From: Circinella minor | Lineage: Eukaryota; Mucoromycota; Mucoromycetes; Mucorales; Lichtheimiaceae | Assembly: GCA_016758965.1 (NCBI GenBank) | Contig: JAEPRB010000412.1 | Location: 1-24,136, forward strand | DNA: 24,136 bases | Direction of reading: 5' to 3' | Shown here: positions 8,738 through 18,776 of the stretch, piece after piece | Numbering within the stretch: position 1 is the stretch's first letter | Layout: each line of letters starts with the position of its first letter | Notes under the pieces: model-generated | Told to the model about the DNA's origin: nothing | What the model saw: only the letters and a program-made list of their open reading frames with translations | Database searches by the model: none | Translations under genes and position numbers: made by a program

Positions 8738-10642
8738 TATGATTTCTTATTTACATTGTTATTTTGTTTTTTATCTTTTCTTTTGTCCTTCTTCAATTCT
8801 TTTTACGTATTGAAACAAAAAATGATATTTTATAATTTATATACCCCCCCCTCAACCTTCTTCTTTCTCTTTCTTTCTTTCTTTTTTTTTTATTCGCATG
8901 CCACAATTTTTATAATAATAGTATTAGCGAATTTAATAACAATTAAATTATATAAAATTATAAAATTAAAATATAGATCTTTACTGAATTTTTTTGTTTT
9001 TGGGAGGGAGGAGGGTTTCTTCTTTTTCTTCTGCATACTTTTATAATAAGAATATTTTCTTATTATGCTAACTATTACGTAATAGTTTTTTTTTCTTATT
9101 TATTTCTGCGTATTGTCTGTTATTAGTCAACTTTTGTTTGTTATACATTTACTGGGAAAATAGGATATATGTTGCAATATGTCAAATATAATTATTCAAC
9201 ACGATATCATTTTTGATACATACATAATATCTAATGTTATCTTTTTTTTTTGTAATTATGAAAAAACATTTACCTAGTGTTTGAAAGAATAGTAAATTAA
9301 ATGAATAATCCAGGTAAAATTACTATGTCGTACCTAGCTACAACAAGAAAACAGTATGCTTTTGCATGCAACAATGTAATTACTCCTTCTTCACTTTAAG
9401 GAGTGCCAAATACCCATATAGTAGCGTTAGGTATATATTTACTTACTATATTAGAAAGAAAAAAAAAAGGGGGGGGATATATTTCTCCTATGCTGTTGTA
9501 CGTACCTACTTGGGTCTCATTGAATTGACAAATACCAAACTCCTATAAATTCATCCATATAAATATATATATATATATTAGATATATATTATCTGTCACA
9601 CATATTTTTTAAAAAAAAATGGCCTTGTAGAAGTATCATTCATATTTTTTCAATCATTGCTTTCTTATAAAATAAAACTATCTAAGACAACAACACACAC
9701 CCTTCCATTTTTGGAAATGAAATTCTCAAAGGGAAAGATGTCAATTACGTATAGAAAGATAGAGTTATGCTAAATATGATCTCAATAAGAAAAAAAAAAG
9801 CGATCATTTTTTTTTTTTCAGAAATAATAGTAAAATTAGGAGAACGAGAGAGGAGAATGGAAGTGAGCAAAAAAAAAAAAAGGGGGGGGGAAGATGAGCC
9901 TTTATATGTTGATGATTTTTAGAAGATGCGTGAAGACCCTGACCAATAATATTATTGACCTTTTTTTTTTTTAATAGGTATCGTGAATCTCGAGTTAAAC
10001 CATTTTCTAGCTCTCCCATTAATAAATTCCTTTTTTTTTTCTCTAATAATTCTTGTTCATCTATGTGGAATGATGATGATAATTTTTGAATTATTTTGTT
10101 TTGATTGCTTCTATATATGCCAAAAATTGTATACTACGTATTTAGTAAAATAATATGCGGAGAAAAAAAAAGGTATTTGTGTTGTTCATTTAATAAAAAA
10201 AATATCATATATAATATAAAGTGATGATACACTGATAGTAGTAATAGTAAAATATTCATGTTGTAATGTACTTTCAAGAATATGCAGTCAATTTTTTTTA
10301 TATATATATACCCTTCACTAGCTATACGTAAGGACAACAACGTGATGTAAATTTTTATAGACTTCTCCCTTAATACTATATACACAACAACATATAATTA
10401 CAAACATTTTGTATAGAACAAGTTCATCAAAAGAAAAATGAAAATAAGAAGAAGAAAAAAAAAGGAGATCACAGTACGTAAAACTTAAAAAAATAATAAC
10501 TCTAAAATATTAAGGTCAAACATATTATCTTTTATATAAATAACTATACGTACGTACCTACTTGATAACGAAAAAAAAAGTTAATAGGCCTATATATTGC
10601 GAGACTAGAGAGTTTTAAAAGAAATGTGAGGGATAACTTTTC
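8738..10642. other. Intergenic stretch with homopolymer and palindrome tracts
   Basis: I see no supportable gene in about 1.9 kb. Open frames here are driven by T or A runs. The stretch holds a C-run (8844-8851), polypurine junctions A10G8 (9459-9476) and A13G9 (9869-9890), a (TA)n tract near 9560-9580 and TACGTA words at about 9496, 10133, 10475 and 10550. Confidence 0.5.
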
Positions 10643-10665
10643 TTTTTTTTTTTTTTTTTTTTTAC

Positions 10666-10705
<40 letters not shown>
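10643..10705 (+). repeat. T21 run plus (TTA)n microsatellite upstream of the 10746 gene
   Basis: Twenty-one T residues (10643-10663) are followed by about twelve TTA units (10668-10705), ending some 40 bp before the ATG at 10746. Poly(dT) and TTA repeats exclude nucleosomes, so length variation here could alter expression of the downstream gene. That regulatory role is inference. Confidence 0.8.
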
Positions 10706-10745
10706 ATTTAATACGTACTATTAATACTTTATTAGTATTATTATC

Positions 10746-11264
10746 ATGCATTTTACTACCACTTTTACATCCATTGCCGCTTGTGCCTTGTTTATTGGCG
10801 CCACTTTAACAAGTTTTACAATTGCCATTGATCAACAACAAACTAGTAGTAATTCACTTGCATATAGTGCTCCCAAGCAAAATATGATTATAGCTCGACG
10901 ATCCCTTTTTACAAACCAAAGAATTGAAAGACGACATCATTTGAGAATGATTAAAAGAAAACAAGAAGAACCTGAAGAAGAAGATGAAGAAGAAAACGAT
11001 GAAGGTCATTCATCCGATAGAACATCTCAGTCGTCAGGCAACCGTACAAAAAATGGTAGTGGTAATAATGGTAAATTCATTGAGCAAACGGCTGATCCTA
11101 CCGTTCATGCGGTTACTAAAACGGGTGACAATGTATTAGGTGTTTCACATTCAGAAAATCCTTTATCCTCGGCTGGTAAATTCTTAAGTGGTGGAGGATC
11201 CTCCGCTAGCGGCAGTGGTCAAGATGGTAAAGAAGAAGAAGAAGAACGAGGATCTGAAGCATAA
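10746..11264 (+). CDS. Secreted protein with acidic middle region and several dibasic sites
   Basis: This is a single-exon frame of 172 residues. Residues 1-27 (MHFTTTFTSIAACALFIGAT, then LTSFTIA) form a signal peptide with likely cleavage before IDQQQ. The mature protein begins with a Gln/Ser-rich segment, then a basic stretch with RR at 51-52, RR at 62-63 and KRK at 70-72, all candidate Kex2 sites. A strongly acidic block (about 73-87, E/D-rich) follows, then a Ser/Gly/Asn-rich tail with PLSSAGKFLSGGGSSASG and a second Glu run near the C-terminus. There are no cysteines after the signal. Cleavage at KRK would release an acidic peptide of about 100 residues. I recognise no family. It resembles the 8072 product in general plan (signal, basic site, Gly/Ser-rich tail) rather than in residue-by-residue sequence. 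Confidence 0.8.
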   Translation: MHFTTTFTSIAACALFIGATLTSFTIAIDQQQTSSNSLAYSAPKQNMIIARRSLFTNQRIERRHHLRMIKRKQEEPEEEDEEENDEGHSSDRTSQSSGNRTKNGSGNNGKFIEQTADPTVHAVTKTGDNVLGVSHSENPLSSAGKFLSGGGSSASGSGQDGKEEEEERGSEA

Positions 11265-12768
11265 TTTTTTTTTATCACATTATACGTATTACATCCAATA
11301 ATTAGTGTCATTCCCACTTTTAGTTATATATACCATCAAAATATACATATAATAATAATAATAAAGAAATAATAACCTATTAGTCACCAGTAGTATTATC
11401 ATAATAAGTTGTCGCCTCAATAAATATTATATAAAATGTTTAATAAATTAATAAATAATTTGTATAACTCAAGATATTATGGTTTATATTAGTACTGTAT
11501 TATTTATTTGCCACCACTTCTAATATTATAATCTTATAAAAAGCAATGAATTATGTACTAGATAATATACTCTTTAAAAGCATTTGATTAAAGAATTATC
11601 AATAGCGCAGCAAATTGAGTAATTTGCGACAAACAGTTGATGATTTTATTTTCTTCAAAAATATATGATCATAGTAGTAATACTAAATACAGTATTATAT
11701 ATTAAATGGGTCGATGGGGTGATGGAGGTTTAAATTACATTAAATTTTTTATTTTTCAAAATATACACACATACAAATAGTTCCACAGATAGATAAATGT
11801 CCAAGAAATTCAATTTAATCCAACAGTGAACAAGTCTTTTCATTGAGTACCGTCTTTTATGTGTGAACTGTAAAAAGAAAAAAAAACAGTAGAATGCAAC
11901 TTATATAATTGGTATCTTTTTTTTTTCCTCCTTATTAGCAGTTAGGGTATTATTATGCCAAGACAAAAAAAAAAAAAAAACATAAATAACAAAAACTTAA
12001 GTACTTTTCTTTATTCATTTATTTATATGATGTTTAAACTCATCGTACAAGAATGAATTAAAAATCTTGTCTTTACATTGTTATTATTTATAGTATCTCA
12101 AAAGCAAAAATTATATTTTGTACTTTTAGAACGTGAAATGATATTATAATAAAGTTAAAAGGAGGTTTGGAATTGTCACGGAGAAAAAGCTTGCATCATG
12201 AATAAATGCCCATACAAATATAACTGATGGGTTAGTACATACTATATAATGTTATAAAGAAAGAAAAAAAAACGAGGATGATTACGATATAACTTTAATA
12301 TTTCACAACTCGTTACAATATATATTATTCAGGAGTAACAAAATAAAAGACATGGAAAAGGGTTTTTTTTTTTATATGTTCTATAATACAAGATGATAAA
12401 GAAAAGAATAAGGAGACAGTTTTAAAAACAAGCTCAAAAGTAATAATCGGTTGGCATTAATATTTTAAGTGCTATGATACATTTTCTCGAAACAGATATG
12501 TAAATTTTAGGAGAAAGGAATTTGGATAACAGTAGGAAAAAAAAAGAAGGATGATCACCTACTTTTATACTGCATATTTGAATCCAGCTAAGAAGATGTG
12601 AAATCAAGGCAGGAGGGATAGTCGGGGTTTTTGGAAAACGAGGCAGGAGTAGACGAGTATGGTGATACTACTAGTAGTAGTGACAGTAATGATTCACGGA
12701 GGAATGAATAAAGTATGTTAATAAGATTCTTTTCCTTCTAGTTTATGAATACGACAGGATGCTATGTA
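11265..12768. other. Intergenic stretch, no gene seen
   Basis: AT-rich sequence with A/T runs. A small perfect inverted repeat GCAAATT-gagt-AATTTGC lies at 11610-11627. A somewhat GC-richer patch at about 12610-12720 carries CTACTAGTAGTAGTGA-type words but no open frame of note. Confidence 0.5.
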
Positions 12769-12776
12769 TATAAATA
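12769..12776 (+). promoter_or_regulatory. Possible TATA box of the 12980 gene
   Basis: TATAAATA occurs 204 bp upstream of the ATG, in the same form as the TATA box of the 8072 gene. The distance is longer and the region is AT-rich, so this is tentative. Confidence 0.3.
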
Positions 12777-12979
12777 TATTATATGTCGACAAGAATGCCT
12801 TTCCCTTTTTTTTTTTTTGTTCTCCCGCTAATATTATTATTTTGACTCGTTTGAAAATATAATAATAATAATAAAAACTATTAGATTTAACACTCTTCTT
12901 TCATTCTTTTCATAAATCAAATTTTTTTTTCCATCTTTTTTTATTTTTATTTTGTTATCACGATACAATATATAAAATC

Positions 12980-13534
12980 ATGCGGCTTTCGATTATTCTT
13001 ACCATTTCAACAGCGATCTACTTTGCAGCAAATAATATTCATGCAGTCCCAATTCCAAGTTGTGAAGGCGACGCAGGCGATTGTGCTCCACCATCTTCGG
13101 GCACAGTTTTATCTCCAGAAGCAGGAAAAATCAATCTCAATGCTGTTACTCAACCAAGTTCTGGTACAAAATTAAGTACAGGTTTACGACGTCGAAACAT
13201 GAATAATAAACGAGGTGAAAAACCTCCCACTGGTCCACTAAGTACAACCGTTACAGGTGCTCAAGCCCCTGTTGATGGTGTTACTGCACCATTGACAGGT
13301 CAACTAACGGGTCCAGCAACCTCTGTTGGTATGATAAGTCAGGGTGTCGGTGGACTTGCATCAACACCAGGTCCAAAAGATCTCGATCCGGCTATGCAGT
13401 TAACAAGTGTTAATGGTCAGCTCACTGGTGTTACTCAAGGCGTAGAAGGAGCTGGTAAAGTTGGTGGAGTTGATGGACTTCTTAAGGGTGGAGGTGGAGC
13501 ACCAGCAACAACAAAAGGAAAAGGTCAAGGATAA
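12980..13534 (+). CDS. Small secreted Gly/Thr/Pro-rich protein with RRR and KR sites
   Basis: This is a single-exon frame of 184 residues. Residues 1-22 (MRLSIILTISTAIYFAANNI, then HA) are a signal peptide with cleavage expected at HA|VPIPS. Two cysteines follow closely (28 and 35) and could form a disulfide. Basic sites RRR (70-72) and KR (77-78) are Kex2-type. After them the chain is a repetitive Gly/Thr/Val sequence with recurring LTG and VTxG words (TAPLTGQLTGPAT, NGQLTGVTQGVEGAG). The tail is GKGKGQG. Start choice is supported by a basic residue at position 2, a hydrophobic core and an A-containing context AATC before ATG. I recognise no family. The N-terminus (APIP/VPIP, then AGKINL) resembles the product at 14524 (APIP, then AGQVDL), suggesting shared ancestry. 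Confidence 0.8.
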   Translation: MRLSIILTISTAIYFAANNIHAVPIPSCEGDAGDCAPPSSGTVLSPEAGKINLNAVTQPSSGTKLSTGLRRRNMNNKRGEKPPTGPLSTTVTGAQAPVDGVTAPLTGQLTGPATSVGMISQGVGGLASTPGPKDLDPAMQLTSVNGQLTGVTQGVEGAGKVGGVDGLLKGGGGAPATTKGKGQG

Positions 13535-14457
13535 TCAGAAATTATACCCTTCTTTAGAATATTTTCTTTCAAATAATCCTTACCATTATTATTATTATTA
13601 TTTGTATGCGCAATTTTTTTTTATTATTTACATGTAAAGAAGCAATATAAAAACATTTTACTCTTATATCAAAATATATATTTATAACTAATAATCCCCA
13701 CTGTACACATTTTAGAAAAAAAAACGACAGTGCCCCATTGATAATGTTTGCTATTGCTAGTAACTATTGCTATTTGTACTATTCTTTTAAGTAGCAGTTA
13801 CATAATAAAATATATACGAATAAAGAATTTAAAAGATAATAGTAATGAATCATTGAATACATTTACGATTATTTTACTTATGAAACAAAGAATAATAATT
13901 TGATAGTCTTCTATTTCATACGTACTGTATACTACAACGGGAGGAGAAAACTCATTTTCATTATAAAATATTGTAAGAAATGATCTATGTAATCTGACGA
14001 TATTCATTTTATTTGTTATTATATAACAACTGATGTTTATATATGCCATCATTTTTTCTTATGATATGTATTTATCAAACCTCTTATTATTATTACAGTA
14101 TGATACGTGGTACGTAAGCTGGATTGTATACCCCTTTATCATACTCTGTTGCCGTGAATACGATATTATTTCAGTGAATTTTTTGTTGTTGTTTTCGATA
14201 ACGTAATAAAAGCAAGAAATGTAATATAACACTCGAGCATTAGATAGTAAAACATACTATACGTAAAAAAAAAAAAACGGAGAAAGAAAGAAAAACAAGA
14301 TAAAAATTTAAGGGGAGAGAGAGATAGAGGTTGACAGGATAGAATAATACGTACGTAGTAAAATAGAGAAAAAAAATGTACAAAGGAGAAAGTATTGTTA
14401 TATATCATAGTAGGAAAGGGGAAAGTAATAATAATTAATAAATGATTAATATTTATC
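13535..14457. other. Intergenic stretch, no gene seen
   Basis: The sequence is A/T-rich, with TACGTA words near 13919, 14104-14115 and 14348-14356 and an A12 run near 14266. Minus-strand open frames over this region encode only F/L/I/Y-rich sequence and lack support. Confidence 0.5.
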
Positions 14458-14510
14458 ATTCTTTCTTTTGCTTTCTCTGCTCCATCTTCTTTCTTTCTTT
14501 TAATTTATTA
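14458..14510 (+). promoter_or_regulatory. Pyrimidine-rich leader upstream of the 14524 gene
   Basis: A CT-rich tract of about 50 bp ends shortly before the ATG. Similar CT-rich leaders precede the 17376 gene (17336-17360) and lie in the promoters of the 8072 gene and the 4955 pseudogene. Such tracts often mark fungal core promoters or transcription starts. The function here is inferred. Confidence 0.35.
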
Positions 14511-14523
14511 CTTAGCAATCATA

Positions 14524-14739
14524 ATGCGTTTCACAACTGTCATTATTACCATGGTTATTATTTACATAACAAGCAACAATAATCAAATACGAGCAGCTCC
14601 AATTCCAGATGAACAACCACCACCAGAACCAAATACACTTTTCAAACAAGGCGCAGGACAAGTCGATCTCTTAAGTCTACTTCGAAGTATGGACAGCTCA
14701 GGGGAACCAAATTTTGCGAAATTTAATTTTGGTTTATAA
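14524..14739 (+). CDS. Very small secreted peptide precursor (71 aa)
   Basis: This is a single-exon frame of 71 residues. A signal peptide covers residues 1-24 (MRFTTVIITMVIIYITSNNN, then QIRA), with cleavage expected before APIPDEQ. The mature peptide is about 47 residues, begins Pro/Glu-rich (PDEQPPPEP), then carries AGQVDLLSLLRSM and ends FAKFNFGL. It has no cysteine and no dibasic site, unlike its neighbours. The APIP start and the AG(Q/K)(V/I)(D/N)L motif are shared with the 12980 product, so it may be a shortened relative that lost the basic site and Gly/Thr-rich tail. Short length lowers certainty, but the clear secretory start and the context of similar genes support it. Confidence 0.65.
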   Translation: MRFTTVIITMVIIYITSNNNQIRAAPIPDEQPPPEPNTLFKQGAGQVDLLSLLRSMDSSGEPNFAKFNFGL

Positions 14740-15056
14740 ACGAAGATGAAAATAAACCCATAACCTATATCAATCAACGTATTCGTTATTTACATTATAC
14801 ACTTAAAAAAAAAATCCTAATCACACCTACTTTTTCTTCTTTTTCTTTTCCATCCTTATCATAATATATTGTAACTTTTTTTTTTTTTTTTTTTTTTTTT
14901 TGGTGGTTACTGTTCAAATTTTTACAAGCAGACAAAAAAAATGTGATTTCCCTCCACTTGAAAATTCTCTCAAATATTAAAAATTCATGATGCTGCCCAA
15001 AAAGCGCGCACGCGACTTGCGTTTTTTTTTTTTATAATTATTTTCAAAAAATAATC
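14740..15056. other. Spacer between the 14524 and 15057 genes
   Basis: Contains the 3' flank of the small secreted gene, a long T run of about 24 bases (about 14877-14900) and a short CG-rich word (AAGCGCGCACGCGACTTGCG) at 15001-15020, probably part of the next gene's promoter. Confidence 0.5.
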
Positions 15057-16924
15057 ATGTCTCTTGATCAAGCTATTGAGTATTTACAATTAAAAGCTAC
15101 TACCAATTTAAAACTTGCTCCACCATCCACTCGAACCAGTAATCTTATATTAGATGCTACAAATAATGTTACTGAAAAACAAAAAAAACTTGTTAGAGAT
15201 GCAGAACCTCATGAAAGTCAAATCTATGCAATTAACGTAGACGATGCTGTACCTGGAAGGTAAACATATATATATAATATAATGTAAAATCTAGAAAAAA
15301 AAAATCAGAATTCTCTTCAAAATCAAAACTTATTTATTGAATAAAGTGGAACCAATATAAATAATAATATAGACGACGTGGAGGTTTTGAACGTCCAAGT
15401 TTAATAGGACAAGAAGGCTCAAAAGATATTGAGCGATTATTAACGGCAGCTACAAATTTAAATAAAGTCTGGTAAATATAATATCTTTTATTTCATTCTT
15501 TTATATAAATATGTTCCTTTGTATATATATATTAATTATCACTTAGTAATTTTGCCGATATCCAAGAAATCATTGAACGTTTTCGACAAGAACAAGATAC
15601 CCATCAAACAGATTTGGATTATTTAAATGCAACTTATAACGAAGTAAAAAGAAAGAAAGAAAAAAAAAAGGAACAAATTTGTATATAATATTTCGTGATA
15701 TCATTAAGTCATTTTTTCTTTTTACTCATGTGTGATTATAGAATAAAATTGAGATAGAAAGACTCACTAAGGCAGCAAAAAGAAAAGAAGTATCGCAACA
15801 ACAACATCAACAACGACAAAATGATCCAATGGATGTAGACACAGTACCAAATCATGTAATTATACAACCACCTACAATATACACATATAAAACAAAAAAG
15901 AAAGAAAGAGAAAAGAAACTAATGATAATAATACATATAGGAAGCTATTAGGAAAGCAGAAATACAAGCACAATTAGAAAAGGTATATTATGTTTGGGAA
16001 TACACACACACACACAAATATAGATATACATGTTTACGGTTATGAATTGAAAAAGCAAAAACATTAAACAAAAAACAAAACATACAGGAAATTGAGGAAT
16101 TACAGTCCAATGTCAATCAAAAGAAAAATGAATTAGAACAATCATCAGGTAAAAGCTATCAGGAACCATAACTCTTTTGTTGACTGAACTTTTTTTTTTT
16201 TTACTAATATATCTATTATTTAGAGAAACTACGTAAATATCAAGAAACAACAATGCAAGAATCTGTATTACTACAACAACAACAACAACAACAGGAGGAG
16301 GAGCATTATCAACAACAACCTGCACATGATTCTACAGATCCTTCTTTGATGGATTCTAATGCTTCTTTTTCGAATATACATTTATCTTTTCAGGAAATAC
16401 TTGAAAATCCGACGACAAGCTATGCAGATAAACTTAGGTATATTTCTTTTTATATATTTAACTTCATTAAAGAAAATAAAATAGGGAGTGCAAAAAAAAA
16501 CGAATAAAAATAAGAATTGAGGAGGGGATGGGGATGGGGATATAGAACAACTTGATTGTTGTAAAGGAATGGGAAAGGGTAAAAAAAAATATAAGATATG
16601 GTCGTTCTTATAGTGAATTTTTTTTTTTTTTTGTATATATATATTTGTTATTTTAGCACTATTCGTCGAGAATTATTACTTACTGTTATGGAAGATTCAA
16701 GTACGGAAGGTATGGCCAAGGTGATGGCTAAAGTTGTACAGTTATTAGAACAAGAACCAAGTCATCGGATATTACTGGATCATTTGAAACAATCTGCTAC
16801 TGAATATGCTAATGAATTAGAGTTAAGTAGTAGCGCTGGAACTCAAGCCATTTATAAGTTAAATGCTTATAAACTGGTTATTATTGATCGTAGCGAAGAA
16901 CATAGTTTGGTTCAGTTAGCATAA
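15057..16924 (+). CDS. Coiled-coil protein of unknown function, eight exons
   Basis: Exons read as 15057-15259, 15373-15471, 15547-15643, 15742-15855, 15941-15982, 16088-16148, 16224-16437 and 16657-16924, all with GT-AG introns that keep one frame of 365 residues to a TAA at 16922-16924. The order is: an N-terminal globular-looking region (MSLDQAIEYLQLKATTNLKL...), an RRRGGFERPSL segment near residue 68, a long charged helix region (about 100-235, including FADIQEIIERFRQEQ and EIEELQSNVNQKKNELEQ) likely to be a coiled coil, a Gln run of seven with nearby QQQ and EEE, then a helical C-terminus (STIRRELLLTVMED to HSLVQLA). There is no signal peptide, so it is probably a cytoplasmic or nuclear structural component. 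I do not recognise the family. A subunit of a kinetochore, spindle or RNA-export complex is possible but unsupported. Its intron richness contrasts with the intronless neighbours. The last intron (219 nt) is the longest and carries a G-rich tract. Confidence 0.8.
16521..16539 (+). other. G-rich tract inside intron 7 of the 15057 gene
   Basis: GG, GGGG, GGGG and GGGG runs are separated by one or two bases (16521-16539), with further GGG runs at 16571 and 16577. This could form a G-quadruplex in DNA or nascent RNA. The effect on splicing is not known. Confidence 0.4.
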
Positions 16925-17375
16925 TAGATAATAACGATAATAAAAACCGTCAAAGGGAGAGGGGAGGAGGGAAAGAGTTGAATAATTGGAAATCGAAATA
17001 TGGTTTAACTTTTTCAATCGCTCACTTCTTTATCCCTTCTTTTTCACTCCTTCCTAATTATTCCAGGGTCTTCTCTTCAATCTTTGCTTTCTTTTCTTGG
17101 TATTCCTATACTCCCGTGTGGAACCTTGGATACGGTCTCTCTCTTTTTTTTTTTTCGTTCTTTTTAGTTATAATTTTTTTTTTTTTGGGTTATTATAAAG
17201 AAAAAGGAATCGATAGGAGTGAGGAAAAGGAGTATACGTTTTTAAATATATTCTCTTTATATTAATAATAACAATAATAAAACATATTTAAATAAGTTAA
17301 CTTATAGAGATTGTTATTACGATAAACGGGTTGTTCCTTTTTCTTTTTCTTTTTTCTCTTAATCTTAAAAAAAAA
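16925..17375. other. 3' flank of the 15057 gene and 5' flank of the 17376 gene
   Basis: T-rich and pyrimidine-rich sequence. One long open frame across it encodes a low-complexity F/S/Y-rich string without a good start and is not accepted. A CT-rich leader at 17336-17360 and a run of A (17367-17375) immediately precede the next ATG. Confidence 0.5.
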
Positions 17376-17600
17376 ATGAAGCTCCTTATCATTGCCACCA
17401 CCGCGCTGTGTTTTGTCACTATGATACAAGCATTACCCTACAATAGAAGCAACGACCAATTTACAAAACGTGATGGAGGAGACAATGATGATGAAAAGCC
17501 ATCAGAACCGGCAAAAAGGCCAATAGATTTCGAATTTTATCCTAATATGATATTAGGAAAGATCTTTCCACCTGATAAACCAAAAGAAGAAGATGATTAA
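17376..17600 (+). CDS. Very small secreted acidic peptide precursor (74 aa)
   Basis: The ATG at 17376 follows a run of A residues and gives a 74-residue product. An upstream in-frame start at 17331 would add only F/L-rich leader sequence and is rejected, because the shorter start gives a textbook signal peptide (MKLLIIATTALCFVTMIQA, 19 residues) cleaved before LPYNRSND. NRS at 23-25 is an N-glycosylation sequon. KR at 31-32 (FTKR|DGG) is a Kex2-type site, with another KR at 47-48. The remainder is acidic and proline-rich (DGGDNDDEKPSEP, PPDKPKEEDD). There is no cysteine except in the signal. The family is not recognised. Processing at the first KR would release an acidic peptide of about 42 residues. 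It is the last member of the secreted-protein series. Confidence 0.7.
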   Translation: MKLLIIATTALCFVTMIQALPYNRSNDQFTKRDGGDNDDEKPSEPAKRPIDFEFYPNMILGKIFPPDKPKEEDD

Positions 17601-18587
17601 TCAGATCCTGTTACTATGGATATATAAACATTCTTTATTATAATTATATCATTATTTTCCACTTGATATCTTTTCAATTTTTCTTTCTTGTTTAGTTTAT
17701 GAATTTGCTTGGTTTGTCTTTTCCTTTAACATACGTACATACACACACACACACTACACAATCAATCATATTCATACATATATACCCTTAGAAAAATGTT
17801 GTTTAAATTAATATACGTATACAAAATCTTTTTTTACTCTTCCCTTCACACAACATTTATTATCTCTTATTATTTATAATTTTAAAACTTATACATATCT
17901 ATAAAACTCTATTATATTTCTTTGTTTCATTCTGCAACTTGACTTTTCTTACGTAACAATGAAAGAGTAATACACGATATCTATATGTGTCTGTTAAATA
18001 CATCAATGAATCTGTGTACCTTATTATGTAGCATTTTTTTTCTTATTTTTTTTTTTGTGTTTATAATTTTATTGTATATATTTAAACGAAATATACATGA
18101 AAATGAGATGTTTACACTCACGAGAGCTATACTTGTCCTATGATAAAAGCCATCGAAAAAAAAAAAGATATCATCAAAATGCAAAAAGAAGTAGGTTACA
18201 CTTTTTGCTGCTAGGAACCATTCATCTCATATTATTATTAATTTATATAGTAAACACTTTATATTAAAAAACAAAAAAAGCGCAGTAAAGACAAAAAAAA
18301 TTCAGATCGCCCTATTCAAACGCACCCACACCCACACCCACATATATATATATATATATACTGATACGTAGCGAATCATTTACCAAATATTAATTGTTTT
18401 ACCTATCAATAGTATCGTATAATCTTTTGTCTAACACAGTGGGTTGTACGTAAAAGTGAAAACAGAAATTTATTCTTTAGTGTTTACAACTAAAAGTGCT
18501 ACGACAAATTTATCTTCCTATTTAATGTATACTTTTTTTTCTATATGTCTATGTGTATATTAACTATAAGTATTATATTGTTCTAGA
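17601..18587. other. Intergenic stretch, no gene seen
   Basis: AT-rich DNA with (CA)n near 17742-17752, a CCCACA repeat near 18324-18341 followed by (TA)n (18342-18360), and TACGTA words at about 17731 and 18447. I found no gene. Confidence 0.5.
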
Positions 18588-18776
18588 TTGTCTTGTGGCG
18601 AAAAATTATTAAATGTATATATATATTTGCGTGACCAAACGTTGCCAGAAAAAAAAAACTTTCATTTAAAAGCTTGTGACACAAATAGTTCCGTCAACAA
18701 GATAACAACTTTTGAATACCCTCGACGCACATATCAAGAATATGCACATGAGAATATTTTTGAAATATTAATATAG
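18588..18776 (+). other. Exon-like open frame of uncertain status
   Basis: A 62-codon frame with ordinary amino-acid mixture (SCGEKLLN...YPRRTYQEYAHENIFEILI) ends with TAG. It has no ATG at its beginning and is preceded by TTGTTCTAG, which could be a splice acceptor. No upstream exon or promoter is apparent. It could be a leftover terminal exon or chance. Confidence 0.15.

Noticed and set aside
16978..17265. 95-codon frame downstream of the coiled-coil gene
   Set aside because: It starts at a non-ATG codon and has F/S/Y-rich low complexity from pyrimidine tracts, so it is more likely 3' UTR and promoter sequence.
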